This document shows positions 8,481 through 17,077 of a DNA stretch of 33,876 nt, piece after piece. Each line of letters opens with the position of its first letter. The stretch's first letter is position 1. Under the pieces are notes generated by a model. It saw nothing but the letters and a program-made list of their open reading frames with translations, did no database searches and had not been told where the DNA came from. Source of the DNA: a bacterium. GTDB taxonomy: Bacteria; Pseudomonadota; Alphaproteobacteria; Rhizobiales; Aestuariivirgaceae. Both the position numbers and the translations under genes were made by a program. The stretch spans positions 1 to 33,876 of the forward strand of contig JALHQC010000046.1 of the NCBI GenBank assembly GCA_022842165.1. The letters run 5' to 3'.

Positions 8481-8495
8481 TTAATGCCTCGTTAA
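8481..8495. promoter_or_regulatory. CtrA-type binding site TTAA-N7-TTAA
   Basis: TTAATGCCTCGTTAA is a full match to the CtrA box core TTAA-N7-TTAA; the base after it is A instead of the preferred C. It lies 46 bases before the ftsE start and 72 bases before the start of the divergent zinc-ribbon gene, so it could control either. CtrA is the cell-cycle master regulator of alphaproteobacteria. A second, imperfect TTAA (8466-8469) is upstream. Confidence 0.6.
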
Positions 8496-8540
8496 AGAAC
8501 ATGATGGTTTATGAGCATTCGTTGAGCAGAGGGACAAGCC

Positions 8541-9197
8541 GTGTTGCGCCTTGAAAGCGTTGGCCTGCGTTATGGCCAGGGCCCGGAAATCTTGAAGGAT
8601 GTGAGCTTCGCCATGAGGCCCGGGGATTTCTACTTTCTGACGGGGCCCTCGGGTGCGGGGAAGTCATCCCTGCTGAAACTCCTGTTTCTGGCGTTGAAGC
8701 CGACGCGCGGATCGCTCCATATCTTCGGTCAGGATGTACTGGGCCTGACGCGCCAGAACCTGCCCTCGGTCAGGCGCCGCATCGGTGTCGTCTTCCAGGA
8801 ATTCCGGCTTCTCGACCACCTCTCGACCTTCGACAATGTGGCCCTTCCCTTGCGCGTCGCGGGCCGCAACGAGACGAGCTACCGCCGCGACGTCATGGAC
8901 CTTCTCGACTGGGTGGGGCTTGCCGACCAGGCGCGGGCCTATCCGCCGGTTCTCTCGGGCGGCGAGAAGCAGCGCGCGGCGATTGCCCGCGCCGTCATCG
9001 CCAAGCCGCAACTGCTGCTTGCCGACGAGCCGACCGGCAACGTCGACCCGGTATTGGCCAAGCGCCTGCTGCACCTGTTCCTCGAGCTCAACCGGCTTGG
9101 CACCACGATGCTGATTGCCACCCACGACAGGGCCCTGGTGCGGCAGGCAGAACGCCCTGTCCTTCATCTCGAAGCCGGCGAGCTGACGCTGCAATGA
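8541..9197 (+). CDS. ftsE: Cell-division ABC transporter ATP-binding protein FtsE
   Basis: The 218-residue ATPase has Walker A GPSGAGKS (35-42), Q-loop Q86, signature LSGGE (138-142), Walker B LLLADE (158-163) and switch H195. With FtsX it forms the divisome complex that activates peptidoglycan hydrolases at the septum. The GTG start is preceded by AGAGGGA. FtsE identity rests on the overlapping ftsX (ATGA at 9194-9197) and on the short sequence typical of FtsE rather than larger LolD-type proteins. Confidence 0.95.
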   Translation: MLRLESVGLRYGQGPEILKDVSFAMRPGDFYFLTGPSGAGKSSLLKLLFLALKPTRGSLHIFGQDVLGLTRQNLPSVRRRIGVVFQEFRLLDHLSTFDNVALPLRVAGRNETSYRRDVMDLLDWVGLADQARAYPPVLSGGEKQRAAIARAVIAKPQLLLADEPTGNVDPVLAKRLLHLFLELNRLGTTMLIATHDRALVRQAERPVLHLEAGELTLQ

Positions 9198-10084
9198 AGC
9201 CCGGCGCCATCATCCCCTCCAACGTCGCCTCGCTGAAATCCCTGACGGTGACCATGGCCGTCATGAGCTATCTCGCATGTCTCGCGATCGGCGCGCTGAT
9301 CCTGGTCGATCGGGCGGTGACGAGCTGGACCGGCGGCCTTGCCCGTGAAATGACGGTGCAGATCAGGGTCGTCCGCTCGGCGGAGATCGAGGGCGAGGTC
9401 GAGAAGGCCGCCTTGATCCTTTCGTCCTTCCCGGGGATCGCCGGGGTGGAGGTTCTCGATTCCGAGGCCGGCGCCAAGCTGCTGGAGCCGTGGCTCGGCA
9501 CCAGGTCGCTTGAGGGGCTTCCCGTGCCGCGCCTCATCCGCGTCATTGCCGATGAGAGATCGCCGCCCGATCTCGCGAATCTCGAAGCCGCGCTGGCCGG
9601 GGTGCAGGGCGTTCATCTCGACACCCACCGCAAATGGGAGGCGGAACTGACGCGCATGGCCCGCGCGCTCTCGATCCTCTCCTACGCGATCCTGGCGCTG
9701 ATCAGCCTGTCCGCCATCGCCATCGTGGTCTTTGCCACCCGTGCGGTGCTGCAGGCCAACAAGCCGATCGTCGATCTGCTGCATCTGGTCGGCGCGCGCG
9801 ACCGCTATATCGCCCGCCAGATCGACGGGCGGTTTCTGCGGACCGGGCTGCTGTCGGGTTCGATCGGGGTGGCCATGGGGCTCCTCACCTTTCTCATTCT
9901 CGGGATGACCGGCAGCGAAGGCGGTGGCGGCTTTGCGGCGGCCAGCCGCGGGCTTCTCTTTGCGCCGCCCGATATCGCGATCTGGAGTTATGCGATATTG
10001 TTCGCCGTTCCGGTGGCCGCAACGCTGATCTGCCTCATCACGTCGCGCGTCACGCTCATTCGCCGCCTGGGTGTCGTGGTGTGA
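9194..10084 (+). CDS. ftsX: Cell-division permease-like protein FtsX
   Basis: The 296-residue protein has one membrane helix at about residues 18-40, an extracytoplasmic domain of about 120 residues, and three further helices in the C-terminal half, including LSILSYAILALISLSAIAIVVFATR and the following LLHLVGARDRYIARQI loop. This is the FtsX topology. Compared with enteric FtsX it lacks a long cytoplasmic N-terminus, as is usual in alphaproteobacteria. It overlaps ftsE by four bases and plsC by four (GTGA). Confidence 0.93.
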   Translation: MKPGAIIPSNVASLKSLTVTMAVMSYLACLAIGALILVDRAVTSWTGGLAREMTVQIRVVRSAEIEGEVEKAALILSSFPGIAGVEVLDSEAGAKLLEPWLGTRSLEGLPVPRLIRVIADERSPPDLANLEAALAGVQGVHLDTHRKWEAELTRMARALSILSYAILALISLSAIAIVVFATRAVLQANKPIVDLLHLVGARDRYIARQIDGRFLRTGLLSGSIGVAMGLLTFLILGMTGSEGGGGFAAASRGLLFAPPDIAIWSYAILFAVPVAATLICLITSRVTLIRRLGVVV

Positions 10085-10803
10085 TCCATTTCCGTTCGGC
10101 CATCTTCAACATTCTGTTCTATGTCAACCTCGCCCTGTTTCTCGTACTGGGGTCATGGTTCCTGCTCATGCCGCGCAAATGGGCGATCCGCGCGCTCCAG
10201 ACCTGGGCGCGCTCGTCGATCGTTCTGCTGCGCGTCGTTGCAGGTATCCGCATGGAGGTGCGCGGCGCGGAACATATTCCGCAGGGGCCCTGCCTCGTCG
10301 CCGGCAAGCATCAGTCGTTCTGGGAAACCTTTGCCATCCTGCCGCTCTTGGATGACCCCGCGATGGTGCTGAAGAAGGAGCTGACCTTCATCCCCTTCTT
10401 CGGCTGGTTCATCTACAAGTTCCGCATGATTCCGGTGGAGCGCAGCGCCGGCACGCTGGCCCTGAAAGCCATGATGGAGCGGGCGGAAGCTGAAATCGCG
10501 GCGGGCCGCCAGGTGGTGATCATGCCGGAAGGCACCAGGCGAGGGCCTGACGATCCTCCCGCCTACAAGCCCGGCGCCGCAGCGCTTTACGGTCGGCTCG
10601 ATGTACCCTGCGTGCCCTTTGCGCTGAATTCCGGCCTGTTCTGGCCGCGGCGGCAGTTTCTCAGGCGGCCCGGCGTGATCGTGATCTCGTTCCTCGAGCC
10701 GATCCCGGCAGGGCTTGGCCGCAAGGCCTTCCAGCCGCGCCTCGAGGCAGCGATCGAGACCGAGACCCGGAAGCTCGTGGCGGAGGCCCGTTCGAAGGCC
10801 TGA
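10081..10803 (+). CDS. 1-acyl-sn-glycerol-3-phosphate acyltransferase (PlsC family)
   Basis: From GTG 10081 the product is 240 residues. It has an N-terminal membrane helix (about 8-30), the acyltransferase motif KHQSFWE with H77 and E82 in place of the common HX4D, and the PEGTR substrate motif at 149-153. It would transfer an acyl chain to lysophosphatidic acid to make phosphatidic acid. The H-X4-E form is found in many alphaproteobacterial PlsC proteins. The open frame extends far upstream inside ftsX, but that part is antiparallel noise in another ftsX frame. The GTGA overlap makes it a third gene of the ftsEX operon. Confidence 0.85.
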   Translation: MIHFRSAIFNILFYVNLALFLVLGSWFLLMPRKWAIRALQTWARSSIVLLRVVAGIRMEVRGAEHIPQGPCLVAGKHQSFWETFAILPLLDDPAMVLKKELTFIPFFGWFIYKFRMIPVERSAGTLALKAMMERAEAEIAAGRQVVIMPEGTRRGPDDPPAYKPGAAALYGRLDVPCVPFALNSGLFWPRRQFLRRPGVIVISFLEPIPAGLGRKAFQPRLEAAIETETRKLVAEARSKA

Positions 10804-10876
10804 GCGTACAAAGCAGGAACGAATACTCGACTCTGGGGTTGTGACACGCTAGCCTTAAGTTCACTTCTGGAGGTTC

Positions 10877-13123
10877 ATGGACATGGACACCATCGGCAAG
10901 CCGGCTCTCGATCCCATTTCCCGGGAAATCTGGGACATGAAATACCGCTTCAAGGCAGCGGACGGTACGCCCGTCGACCAGTCGATCGAGGACACCTGGC
11001 GGCGCGTCGCGGAAGCGATTGCCATGGCCGAGCCCGAAGCCGCGAGGCCGCAGTGGTCGAAGGCCTTCTACGGCATTCTGGAAGACTACCGGTTCCTGCC
11101 CGCGGGCCGGATTATCGCAGGCGCCGGCACCGGGCGCGAGGTGACGCTGTTCAACTGCTTCGTCATGGGGGTCATCCCCGATTCGCTCGACGGCATATTC
11201 ACCAATCTGAAGGAAGCCGCGCTCACCATGCAGCAGGGCGGCGGCATCGGCCATGATTTCTCGAGCCTGCGGCCGCGCGGCGCCCCGGTGCGGGGTGTGG
11301 GAGCCGACGCCTCGGGCCCCATCAGCTTCATGGACGTGTGGGATGCGATGTGCCGCACCATCATGTCGGCCGGCACGCGGCGCGGCGCCATGATGGGCAC
11401 GCTCCGCTGCGACCATCCCGATATCGATGCCTTCATCGCGGCGAAGCAGACGGCGTCGCGGCTGCGGAACTTCAACCTGTCGGTTCTGGTGACCGACCGT
11501 TTCATGGCGGCGGTGAAGGCGGACGCCGAATGGCCGCTGGTCTTCGGCGGCCAGACCTATCGCGTCGTTTCCGCACGTGGCCTGTGGGACAGCATGATGC
11601 GCGCGACCTACGACTACGCCGAGCCGGGCGTCATCTTCATCGACCGCGTGAATGCCGAGAACAATCTTTCCTATTGCGAGAAGATCGGCTGCACCAATCC
11701 TTGCGGCGAGCAGCCGCTGCCGCCCTATGGCGCCTGCCTCCTGGGATCGGTCAACCTGACGCGCTTCGTGACCAACGCCTTCGCAGGCGATGCCGCCCTC
11801 GACGAGGCCGCCATCGCTGCGGTGGTTTCGACCGCCATCCGCTTCATGGACAATGTCATCGACGTGTCGCGCTATCCGTTGCCCCAGCAGCGCGATGAGG
11901 CGATGGCCAAGCGCCGCATCGGCCTTGGCGTCACCGGCCTCGCCGATGCGTTGGCGATGTGCGGTCTGGTCTATGGTTCGCCCGCGGCAGCAGCGGCGGC
12001 AAAGCGCTGGATGGCAGCAATAGAGCGGGCAGCCTATCTGGCGAGCGCCGGTCTCGCCCGCGAGCGCGGTGCCTTCCCGCTGTTCGATGCCGGAGCCTAT
12101 GGTGCTGGCGGCCATGCGGCGCGGCTTGATCCCGATATCCGCGCGGCAATCGGCGCGCATGGTATCCGCAACGGACTTCTGACTTCGATCGCGCCGACCG
12201 GAACGATCTCGCTTCTCGCCGGCAATGTCTCGTCCGGGATCGAGCCGATCTTCAGCATCCGCTACGAGCGCAAGGTGCTGCAGCCCGACGGGTCGCGCCA
12301 TGCCGAAACCGTCACCGATTTCGCCGCTTCACTGTGGTGGGATCTCCATGGCGAGGACACGCCTTTGCCGGAAGTCTTCGTCACGGCGGAGACGCTTGAT
12401 CCCGCCGATCATCTCGTCATGCAGGCAGCCGTTCAGGCCCACGTCGACAGTTCGATTTCGAAGACCATCAACATTCCTGCAGACCTGCCCTTCGAGGCCT
12501 TCAGGCAAGTCTACGAACAAGCCTATGACCTGGGCCTCAAGGGCTGCACGACGTTCCGCCCCAATGCGGTGACGGGTTCGGTCCTGTCGAGCGGGTCGCA
12601 GCCTGCCGACGCTTCAGCCGAACAGCAGCCGGCCGAACGCGGCGACGTGCTTCCCGGCTTTTCCTACAAGCTCAAGTGGCCCGAGAGCGACCACGCGATC
12701 TACATTACCATCAACGATACCATCGACAATGGCAGGCGCCGCCCCTTCGAGATCTTCATCAACTCGAAGAACATGGAGCATTACGCCTGGACGGTGGCGC
12801 TCACCCGCATGATCTCGGCTGTGTTCCGGCGCGGCGGCGAGGTGACCTTCGTGGTCGAGGAGCTGAAGGCGGTGTTCGACCCGCGCGGTGGCCAGTGGCT
12901 CGGCGGCCGCTATGTGCCAAGCCTTCTCGCCGCCATCGGTGGCGTCATCGAGCGCCATATGGTCGAGATCGGCTTCCTGAAACCGCAGCCGGACGCTGGC
13001 CCCGCGCCGGCGGGCGACGACCGGCAGCGGCGTTCGTCCTGTCCGCGCTGCGGCGAGGCGGCTCTCATCTTTCAGGAAGGCTGCGCCACCTGCCTGTCCT
13101 GCGGATTTTCAAAATGCAGCTGA
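10877..13123 (+). CDS. nrdJ: Adenosylcobalamin-dependent (class II) ribonucleotide reductase
   Basis: The 748-residue enzyme makes deoxyribonucleotides using a B12-derived radical. Key residues are visible: C94 in LFNCFVMG and C287 (the redox pair), and N274, C276 and E278 in TNPCGEQPLPPYGAC (the radical site). SAGTRRGAMMGTL and APTGTISLLAG also match the family. The C-terminus carries a cysteine-rich zinc-ribbon-like tail (CPRC...CATCLSC...KC) used to re-reduce the active site. It is the short form; many rhizobia carry a form of about 1200 residues. GGAGG lies just before the ATG. No NrdR box or cobalamin riboswitch is apparent. Confidence 0.95.
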   Translation: MDMDTIGKPALDPISREIWDMKYRFKAADGTPVDQSIEDTWRRVAEAIAMAEPEAARPQWSKAFYGILEDYRFLPAGRIIAGAGTGREVTLFNCFVMGVIPDSLDGIFTNLKEAALTMQQGGGIGHDFSSLRPRGAPVRGVGADASGPISFMDVWDAMCRTIMSAGTRRGAMMGTLRCDHPDIDAFIAAKQTASRLRNFNLSVLVTDRFMAAVKADAEWPLVFGGQTYRVVSARGLWDSMMRATYDYAEPGVIFIDRVNAENNLSYCEKIGCTNPCGEQPLPPYGACLLGSVNLTRFVTNAFAGDAALDEAAIAAVVSTAIRFMDNVIDVSRYPLPQQRDEAMAKRRIGLGVTGLADALAMCGLVYGSPAAAAAAKRWMAAIERAAYLASAGLARERGAFPLFDAGAYGAGGHAARLDPDIRAAIGAHGIRNGLLTSIAPTGTISLLAGNVSSGIEPIFSIRYERKVLQPDGSRHAETVTDFAASLWWDLHGEDTPLPEVFVTAETLDPADHLVMQAAVQAHVDSSISKTINIPADLPFEAFRQVYEQAYDLGLKGCTTFRPNAVTGSVLSSGSQPADASAEQQPAERGDVLPGFSYKLKWPESDHAIYITINDTIDNGRRRPFEIFINSKNMEHYAWTVALTRMISAVFRRGGEVTFVVEELKAVFDPRGGQWLGGRYVPSLLAAIGGVIERHMVEIGFLKPQPDAGPAPAGDDRQRRSSCPRCGEAALIFQEGCATCLSCGFSKCS

Positions 13124-13130
13124 GTCGGGA

Positions 13131-13159
13131 TTGACAGGCCGGAAATTTCGTTCTAGTTT
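13131..13159 (+). promoter_or_regulatory. Sigma-70-type promoter of the SOS-linked gene
   Basis: TTGACA at 13131-13136 is a perfect -35. After exactly 17 bases, TAGTTT at 13154-13159 is a plausible -10. The predicted transcription start is near 13166, at or one base before the ATG at 13167, which implies a leaderless mRNA. The LexA box covers the -10, as expected for repression. Confidence 0.65.
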
Positions 13160-13164
13160 TGTTC
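13150..13164. promoter_or_regulatory. LexA (SOS) box, alphaproteobacterial type
   Basis: GTTCTAGTTTTGTTC is a perfect match to the alphaproteobacterial SOS operator, a direct repeat GTTC-N7-GTTC. It overlaps the predicted -10 of the downstream small gene. No other clean match was noticed in the window. Confidence 0.75.
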
Positions 13165-13166
13165 TC

Positions 13167-13589
13167 ATGATGAACGGCTATCCCATGTCAGCAAGACTGC
13201 CCGAGGATTTGGGCTTCGGTGAACGCTTCTGGTACTGGCGCGGCATTTCGGGCCGGTCCTTTATTCATTCGATCTATTCCCGCGAAACCTGCCCGCCGCT
13301 GCCCGGTGCGGTGTTCATCGCCGTCAGGCGCTGCGGCGGCGAGCGCCAAGCGGTGGCCGTCGGCCGTTTCCCCACCGCGATCGAAGGCTGTTCCTTCGAT
13401 ATCGCGTCTCACGCGCCCGGCGCCTTGCTGGGTGACGAGATTCACGTCCACCTTCTGGCGCGCGACGATAGCGCGGCGGCGGGCGTATTGTCAGATCTGC
13501 AGCAGGCTCTGGATAGTCCTGGCGCGAAGCCCGCAGCTTCGTCGCCCGGGCTTTCCCGCCCGGTTCAACTGGTACTGATCGCCGCCTGA
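13167..13589 (+). CDS. Uncharacterised protein, probably SOS-regulated
   Basis: From ATG 13167 the product is 140 residues, soluble, with no signal or membrane helix. It has a conserved-looking core: FWYWRGISGRSFIHSIYS, then PPLPGAVFIAVRR, and later ALLGDEIHVHLLA. I do not recognise a characterised family. The frame is open back to TTG 13131, but that codon is part of the -35 element, so the start is ATG 13167, 13170 or 13185; the first fits the predicted transcription start as a leaderless message. It follows nrdJ by 43 bases and overlaps the convergent ChaC-like gene by 25 bases. The LexA box suggests a DNA-damage role, still unknown. Confidence 0.7.
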   Translation: MMNGYPMSARLPEDLGFGERFWYWRGISGRSFIHSIYSRETCPPLPGAVFIAVRRCGGERQAVAVGRFPTAIEGCSFDIASHAPGALLGDEIHVHLLARDDSAAAGVLSDLQQALDSPGAKPAASSPGLSRPVQLVLIAA

Positions 13590-14107
13590 TCGCCGAGCCT
13601 GGTGGCGAGGCGCTCCAGCGTGTCGTCGTGGATCTTCATGTCGCGCAGATGGCTCAGCGTGCTCATCACATAGTCGGTGCAGCGCCCCGAGACGCCATGC
13701 CCCCGCCTGATGTGTTCGACGAGGCTGTCGTCGGCGAGGTGCCCGGTATACTGCTGGTGCGTCCGGTCGACTACATAGGTCACCGCCTCGACGGTTCGGA
13801 GCGAGCCGAGCAGCCGGATCTTCGCAGTCCTCTCGAGATAGACCATCGTCACCTGTTCGCGTGCCCGGAGATAGGCAATCGTCTCGTCCCACTTGCTGGC
13901 TTCGATCTCGAATCCTATGCCGTGGCATGACCCGCCGCGGTCGAGCCCCAGAACCAGGCCCGGCTGCTCCGGCGTTCCCCGGTGAACATAGGAATAGACG
14001 CAGAGCCGCCGGTGATAGCCCCGTATGAGTGCCGCTTCGCTGCGAATGAAGTCGAAGCCGGGCCGCCACATCAGCGAGCCATAGCCAAAAATCCAGAAGT
14101 GCTGCAT
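13565..14107 (-). CDS. ChaC-like gamma-glutamylcyclotransferase
   Basis: The 180-residue product begins with the family motif WIFGYGSLMWRPGF and has RGYHRRLCVYS and RGTPEQPGLVLGL, which are typical of the ChaC branch. ChaC enzymes split glutathione into 5-oxoproline and Cys-Gly in the cytoplasm. The segment with TIAYLRAREQVTMVYLER holds the likely catalytic glutamate. Length is normal. Its 3' end overlaps the SOS-linked gene by 25 bases on the opposite strand, and its start is 41 bases from the divergent DUF2125 gene. Confidence 0.88.
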   Translation of the reverse strand: MQHFWIFGYGSLMWRPGFDFIRSEAALIRGYHRRLCVYSYVHRGTPEQPGLVLGLDRGGSCHGIGFEIEASKWDETIAYLRAREQVTMVYLERTAKIRLLGSLRTVEAVTYVVDRTHQQYTGHLADDSLVEHIRRGHGVSGRCTDYVMSTLSHLRDMKIHDDTLERLATRLGDQAAISTS

Positions 14108-14148
14108 GATTGCCGATATCAGTAACGCGAAACCCGAGTCTGGATCAA

Positions 14149-15060
14149 ATGCCGAATGATACGGCGCGGCCGTGGAAGATGCTGCTGCCGCTGGCAGGCG
14201 TCCTGATCCTTGCCGCCGCGTGGTCCGTCTACTGGTTTGTGGCGATCGGAATCGCCCGGGAAAACTTCACCACGGAACGCGAGAGGCTCAGAGCTGAGGG
14301 ACTGACGCTCGATTGCACTTCGGAAGACTGGGGCGGCTATCCCTTCCGTTTCGAGTTCCACTGCGCCTCTCCCGTCTTGAAGATGCGGAACGAAATCGAG
14401 GCACGCGCCTCCAGCCTCCTCGCCGTGGCGCTTGCCTACAATCCCTGGCAGGTCGTGCTGCTTCTCGACGGGCCGACGGCGGTAACGGCGCGCGGCATGC
14501 CGCCGGTCTCCGCCAATCATGAACGGATCGTCGCCAGCGTGACGATCGGCAAGGACAACGCGCCGCGCCTTTCCGCCGATGTTCCGAAGCTCGATGTACC
14601 AGGCCTCATGACGGCGGACCGCATCATGATCCACACGCGGCCGGAAGCCGACGGCGCCACGGGACTGGCCGTGTCGGTCACGAAACTCAACTATCAGCCG
14701 CCGGGCCGCCCGCCGCTTGCGGTGGAAGAGGGAAGCCTCATCGCCACAGTCGCGGACCCGCAGACCCTGAAGGTCGAGAGGATCGACCTGGCGCAGGGCA
14801 CGGTCCGCTACTGGGGCACCGGCGGTGTCGGGCTTGACGGGAGCCGCCGCCTCGCCGGAAAGCTCGCAACCGAGACCAACGACCTTGACGGCTTGCTCAC
14901 CATTCTCGAGCCGCATTTCGAAATGTCGGGCGAGGAGAAGGCGGGCCTTCGCACCGTGCTGGGCCTGCTCGGCAATGAGGCGAAGGCCGACATCATCGCC
15001 ACGGACGGTGAATTGTTCATCGGCCCCTTCAAGATCGCCGATCTCGTTCCGCTCTATTGA
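14149..15060 (+). CDS. DUF2125 domain protein
   Basis: From ATG 14149 the product is 303 residues with one N-terminal membrane helix (about residues 10-35) and a long, probably periplasmic, beta-rich domain. The motif LTLDCTSEDWGGYPFRFEFHCAS-like segment near residue 60, with paired cysteines and GGYPFR, marks DUF2125, a family common in alphaproteobacteria and of unknown function. An upstream TTG (14110) would add 13 residues. The end overlaps the convergent tyrC by seven bases. Confidence 0.82.
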   Translation: MPNDTARPWKMLLPLAGVLILAAAWSVYWFVAIGIARENFTTERERLRAEGLTLDCTSEDWGGYPFRFEFHCASPVLKMRNEIEARASSLLAVALAYNPWQVVLLLDGPTAVTARGMPPVSANHERIVASVTIGKDNAPRLSADVPKLDVPGLMTADRIMIHTRPEADGATGLAVSVTKLNYQPPGRPPLAVEEGSLIATVADPQTLKVERIDLAQGTVRYWGTGGVGLDGSRRLAGKLATETNDLDGLLTILEPHFEMSGEEKAGLRTVLGLLGNEAKADIIATDGELFIGPFKIADLVPLY

Positions 15061-15977
15061 GGCTTCGGCGTGCTGCGCCCGAAGTCCGGCGCCGCGGTGT
15101 CCTGGCCCGCCGCGATGATGTTGCGGCGGATTTCGCGCGAGCGGCTGAAGATGTTGAACAGCATGTCGCCGTCGCCCCAGCGGATGGCGCGCTGCAGCGC
15201 CGAGAGATCTTCCGAGAACCGGCCCAGCATTTCCAGCACTGCGTCCTTGTTGTTGAGGAACACGTCGCGCCACATGGTGGGGTCGGACGCCGCGATGCGC
15301 GTGAAGTCGCGGAAGCCGCCGGCCGAATACTTGATCACTTCCGAATCCGTCACCTCCTCGAGATCGGCCGCCGTCGACACGATGTTGTAGGCGATGAGGT
15401 GCGGCAGATGGCTGGTGATTGCCAGCACCAGGTCATGATGCTCGGGCGTCATCAGTTCGACGTTGGAGCCGCAGGCCTTCCAGAACCCCGCCAGCTTCTC
15501 GACGGCTGTTGCATCCGCTTCCGGCAGCGGTGTCAGGATGCACCAGCGGTTGATGAAGAGTTCCGCAAAGCCCGATTCCGGGCCCGATTGTTCGGTTCCC
15601 GCGATCGGATGGCCCGGAATGAAATGCACGCCCTGGGGCACATGCGGCTGCACATCGCGCACCACGGCCGCCTTGACGGAGCCGACATCGGTCAGGATCG
15701 CGCCGGGTTTCAGGGTCGCTGAAATCTCCTGGGCCAGCACGCCATAGGTTCCGACCGGCGAACAGAGGATGACGAGGTCGGCATCCTTGACGGCGTCAGC
15801 CGCGGTGCCGGACACGGCATCCACAAGCTTCAGCTCCACCGCCTTTCGCCGGGTGCTCTCGCTCCTCGCATATCCCGTGATCGTTCGCGCGATCCGGTTT
15901 TTCCGGATGACGTGAGACAGCGATGAGCCGATCAGCCCGATGCCGATCAGCGCGATTCGTTCGAACTGGAAGCTCAT
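15054..15977 (-). CDS. tyrC: Prephenate/arogenate dehydrogenase
   Basis: The 307-residue product has the N-terminal NAD-binding motif [13 protein letters not shown] and the prephenate dehydrogenase features [23 protein letters not shown] and [14 protein letters not shown]. It oxidatively decarboxylates prephenate (or arogenate) on the way to tyrosine. The frame is open upstream to 16364, but the ATG at 15977 overlaps the hisC stop by four bases and begins just before the Rossmann motif. No chorismate mutase domain is fused; that activity is provided two genes upstream in the operon. Confidence 0.93.
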   Translation of the reverse strand: MSFQFERIALIGIGLIGSSLSHVIRKNRIARTITGYARSESTRRKAVELKLVDAVSGTAADAVKDADLVILCSPVGTYGVLAQEISATLKPGAILTDVGSVKAAVVRDVQPHVPQGVHFIPGHPIAGTEQSGPESGFAELFINRWCILTPLPEADATAVEKLAGFWKACGSNVELMTPEHHDLVLAITSHLPHLIAYNIVSTAADLEEVTDSEVIKYSAGGFRDFTRIAASDPTMWRDVFLNNKDAVLEMLGRFSEDLSALQRAIRWGDGDMLFNIFSRSREIRRNIIAAGQDTAAPDFGRSTPKPQ

Positions 15978-17077
15978 GCCAGAAAATCCTTGAGCACGGC
16001 GGCGAGCCTGCGGTTCGCCTCCTCGCTGCCGACCGTGAGGCGCAGCGCTTGCGGCAGCCCATAGCTGTCCATCCGCCGCAGCACGAAACCGTTCTCCTGC
16101 AGATACTGGTCGGCGGCGCGCGCATTGTGCGCTTCGTCGGAAGGAAAATGGACGAGCAGGAAATTGCCCACACTCGGCGTCACCACGAGGCCCAGTGCGT
16201 CCAGTTCCGCCGTCAGCCACGGCAGCCAGATGTCGTTGTGTGAGATCGCCTGCTCGACGAAAGCCTGGTCGGCGATGGCGGCGGCACCGGCGGCCATTGC
16301 CGGGGCGCTGACGTTGAAAGGGCCGCGGATGCGGTTCAGCACATCGGCCACATGCGCCGGGCAATAGGCCCAGCCAAGCCGCAACGCCGCAAGACCATGG
16401 ATTTTCGAGAAGGTCCGCGTCATCACCACATTGCCGGATGTGGCGACAAGCTCGATCCCCGCTTCATAGTCGTTGCGCCGCACATATTCGGCATAGGCCG
16501 CATCGAGCACCAGCAGAATGTCTCGCGGCAGCCCGGCATGCAGCCGCTTCACTTCGCTGAACGGCAGATAGGTTCCGGTCGGGTTGTTGGGATTGGCGAG
16601 GAAGACGATGCGTGTCTTCGCCGTCACCAGATTGAGGATTGCATCTATGTCGGCGGTGAAATTCTTCTCTGGCGCGACGACGGGCGTGGCGCCGTTGGAC
16701 TGGATGGCGATCGGATAGACGAGGAATCCGTACTGGCTGTAGATCGCCTCGTCGCCCGGCCCCAGATAGGCATGGGCGAGAAGCTGCAGGAGCTCGTCCG
16801 AGCCCGCGCCGCACACGATTGCCTCGGGGCTCAGGCCATAGCGCGAAGCAATCGCCTCGCGCAGCGCCGCCGCGGTGCCGTCGGGATAGAGCTCGAGCCT
16901 GTCAGCTGCGGCCTTGTATGCGGCCACAGCTTTCTGACTGGCGCCGATGGGCGACTCGTTGGAGGAGAGCTTGTAGACTTTTGCGCCCTTGGCCCCGCTC
17001 TTGCCGGGAACATAGGCCGCGATCTCCAGGATGCCGGGGCGGGGCTGCGGATGTCCGGTGTCGAAGGACGTGGTCAT
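15974..17077 (-). CDS. hisC: Histidinol-phosphate / aromatic aminotransferase
   Basis: The 367-residue PLP enzyme of the class I/II fold has NPNNPTG at 162-168, the PLP-lysine motif [15 protein letters not shown] with K225, and the LSSNESP motif near residue 40. HisC converts imidazole-acetol phosphate and glutamate to histidinol phosphate. Lying between chorismate mutase and prephenate dehydrogenase, it may also transaminate prephenate, phenylpyruvate or hydroxyphenylpyruvate. Four-base overlaps join it to both neighbours. Confidence 0.92.
   Translation of the reverse strand: MTTSFDTGHPQPRPGILEIAAYVPGKSGAKGAKVYKLSSNESPIGASQKAVAAYKAAADRLELYPDGTAAALREAIASRYGLSPEAIVCGAGSDELLQLLAHAYLGPGDEAIYSQYGFLVYPIAIQSNGATPVVAPEKNFTADIDAILNLVTAKTRIVFLANPNNPTGTYLPFSEVKRLHAGLPRDILLVLDAAYAEYVRRNDYEAGIELVATSGNVVMTRTFSKIHGLAALRLGWAYCPAHVADVLNRIRGPFNVSAPAMAAGAAAIADQAFVEQAISHNDIWLPWLTAELDALGLVVTPSVGNFLLVHFPSDEAHNARAADQYLQENGFVLRRMDSYGLPQALRLTVGSEEANRRLAAVLKDFLA

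Noticed and set aside
9634-10080. Extension of the plsC frame back into ftsX
   Set aside because: Translation before GTG 10081 has no similarity to acyltransferases and is arginine-rich; the frame simply lacks a stop there.
10818-10832. GAAC-N7-CGAC before nrdJ as a second LexA box
   Set aside because: The second half differs from GAAC at two positions, so it is not a credible operator.
10804-10876. Cobalamin riboswitch upstream of nrdJ
   Set aside because: The gap is only 73 bases, too short for a cobalamin riboswitch, and no B12-box is seen.
10661-12301. A 546-codon minus-strand frame over plsC and nrdJ
   Set aside because: It is antisense to the catalytic core of nrdJ, with no motif and an amino-acid make-up typical of a GC-rich shadow.
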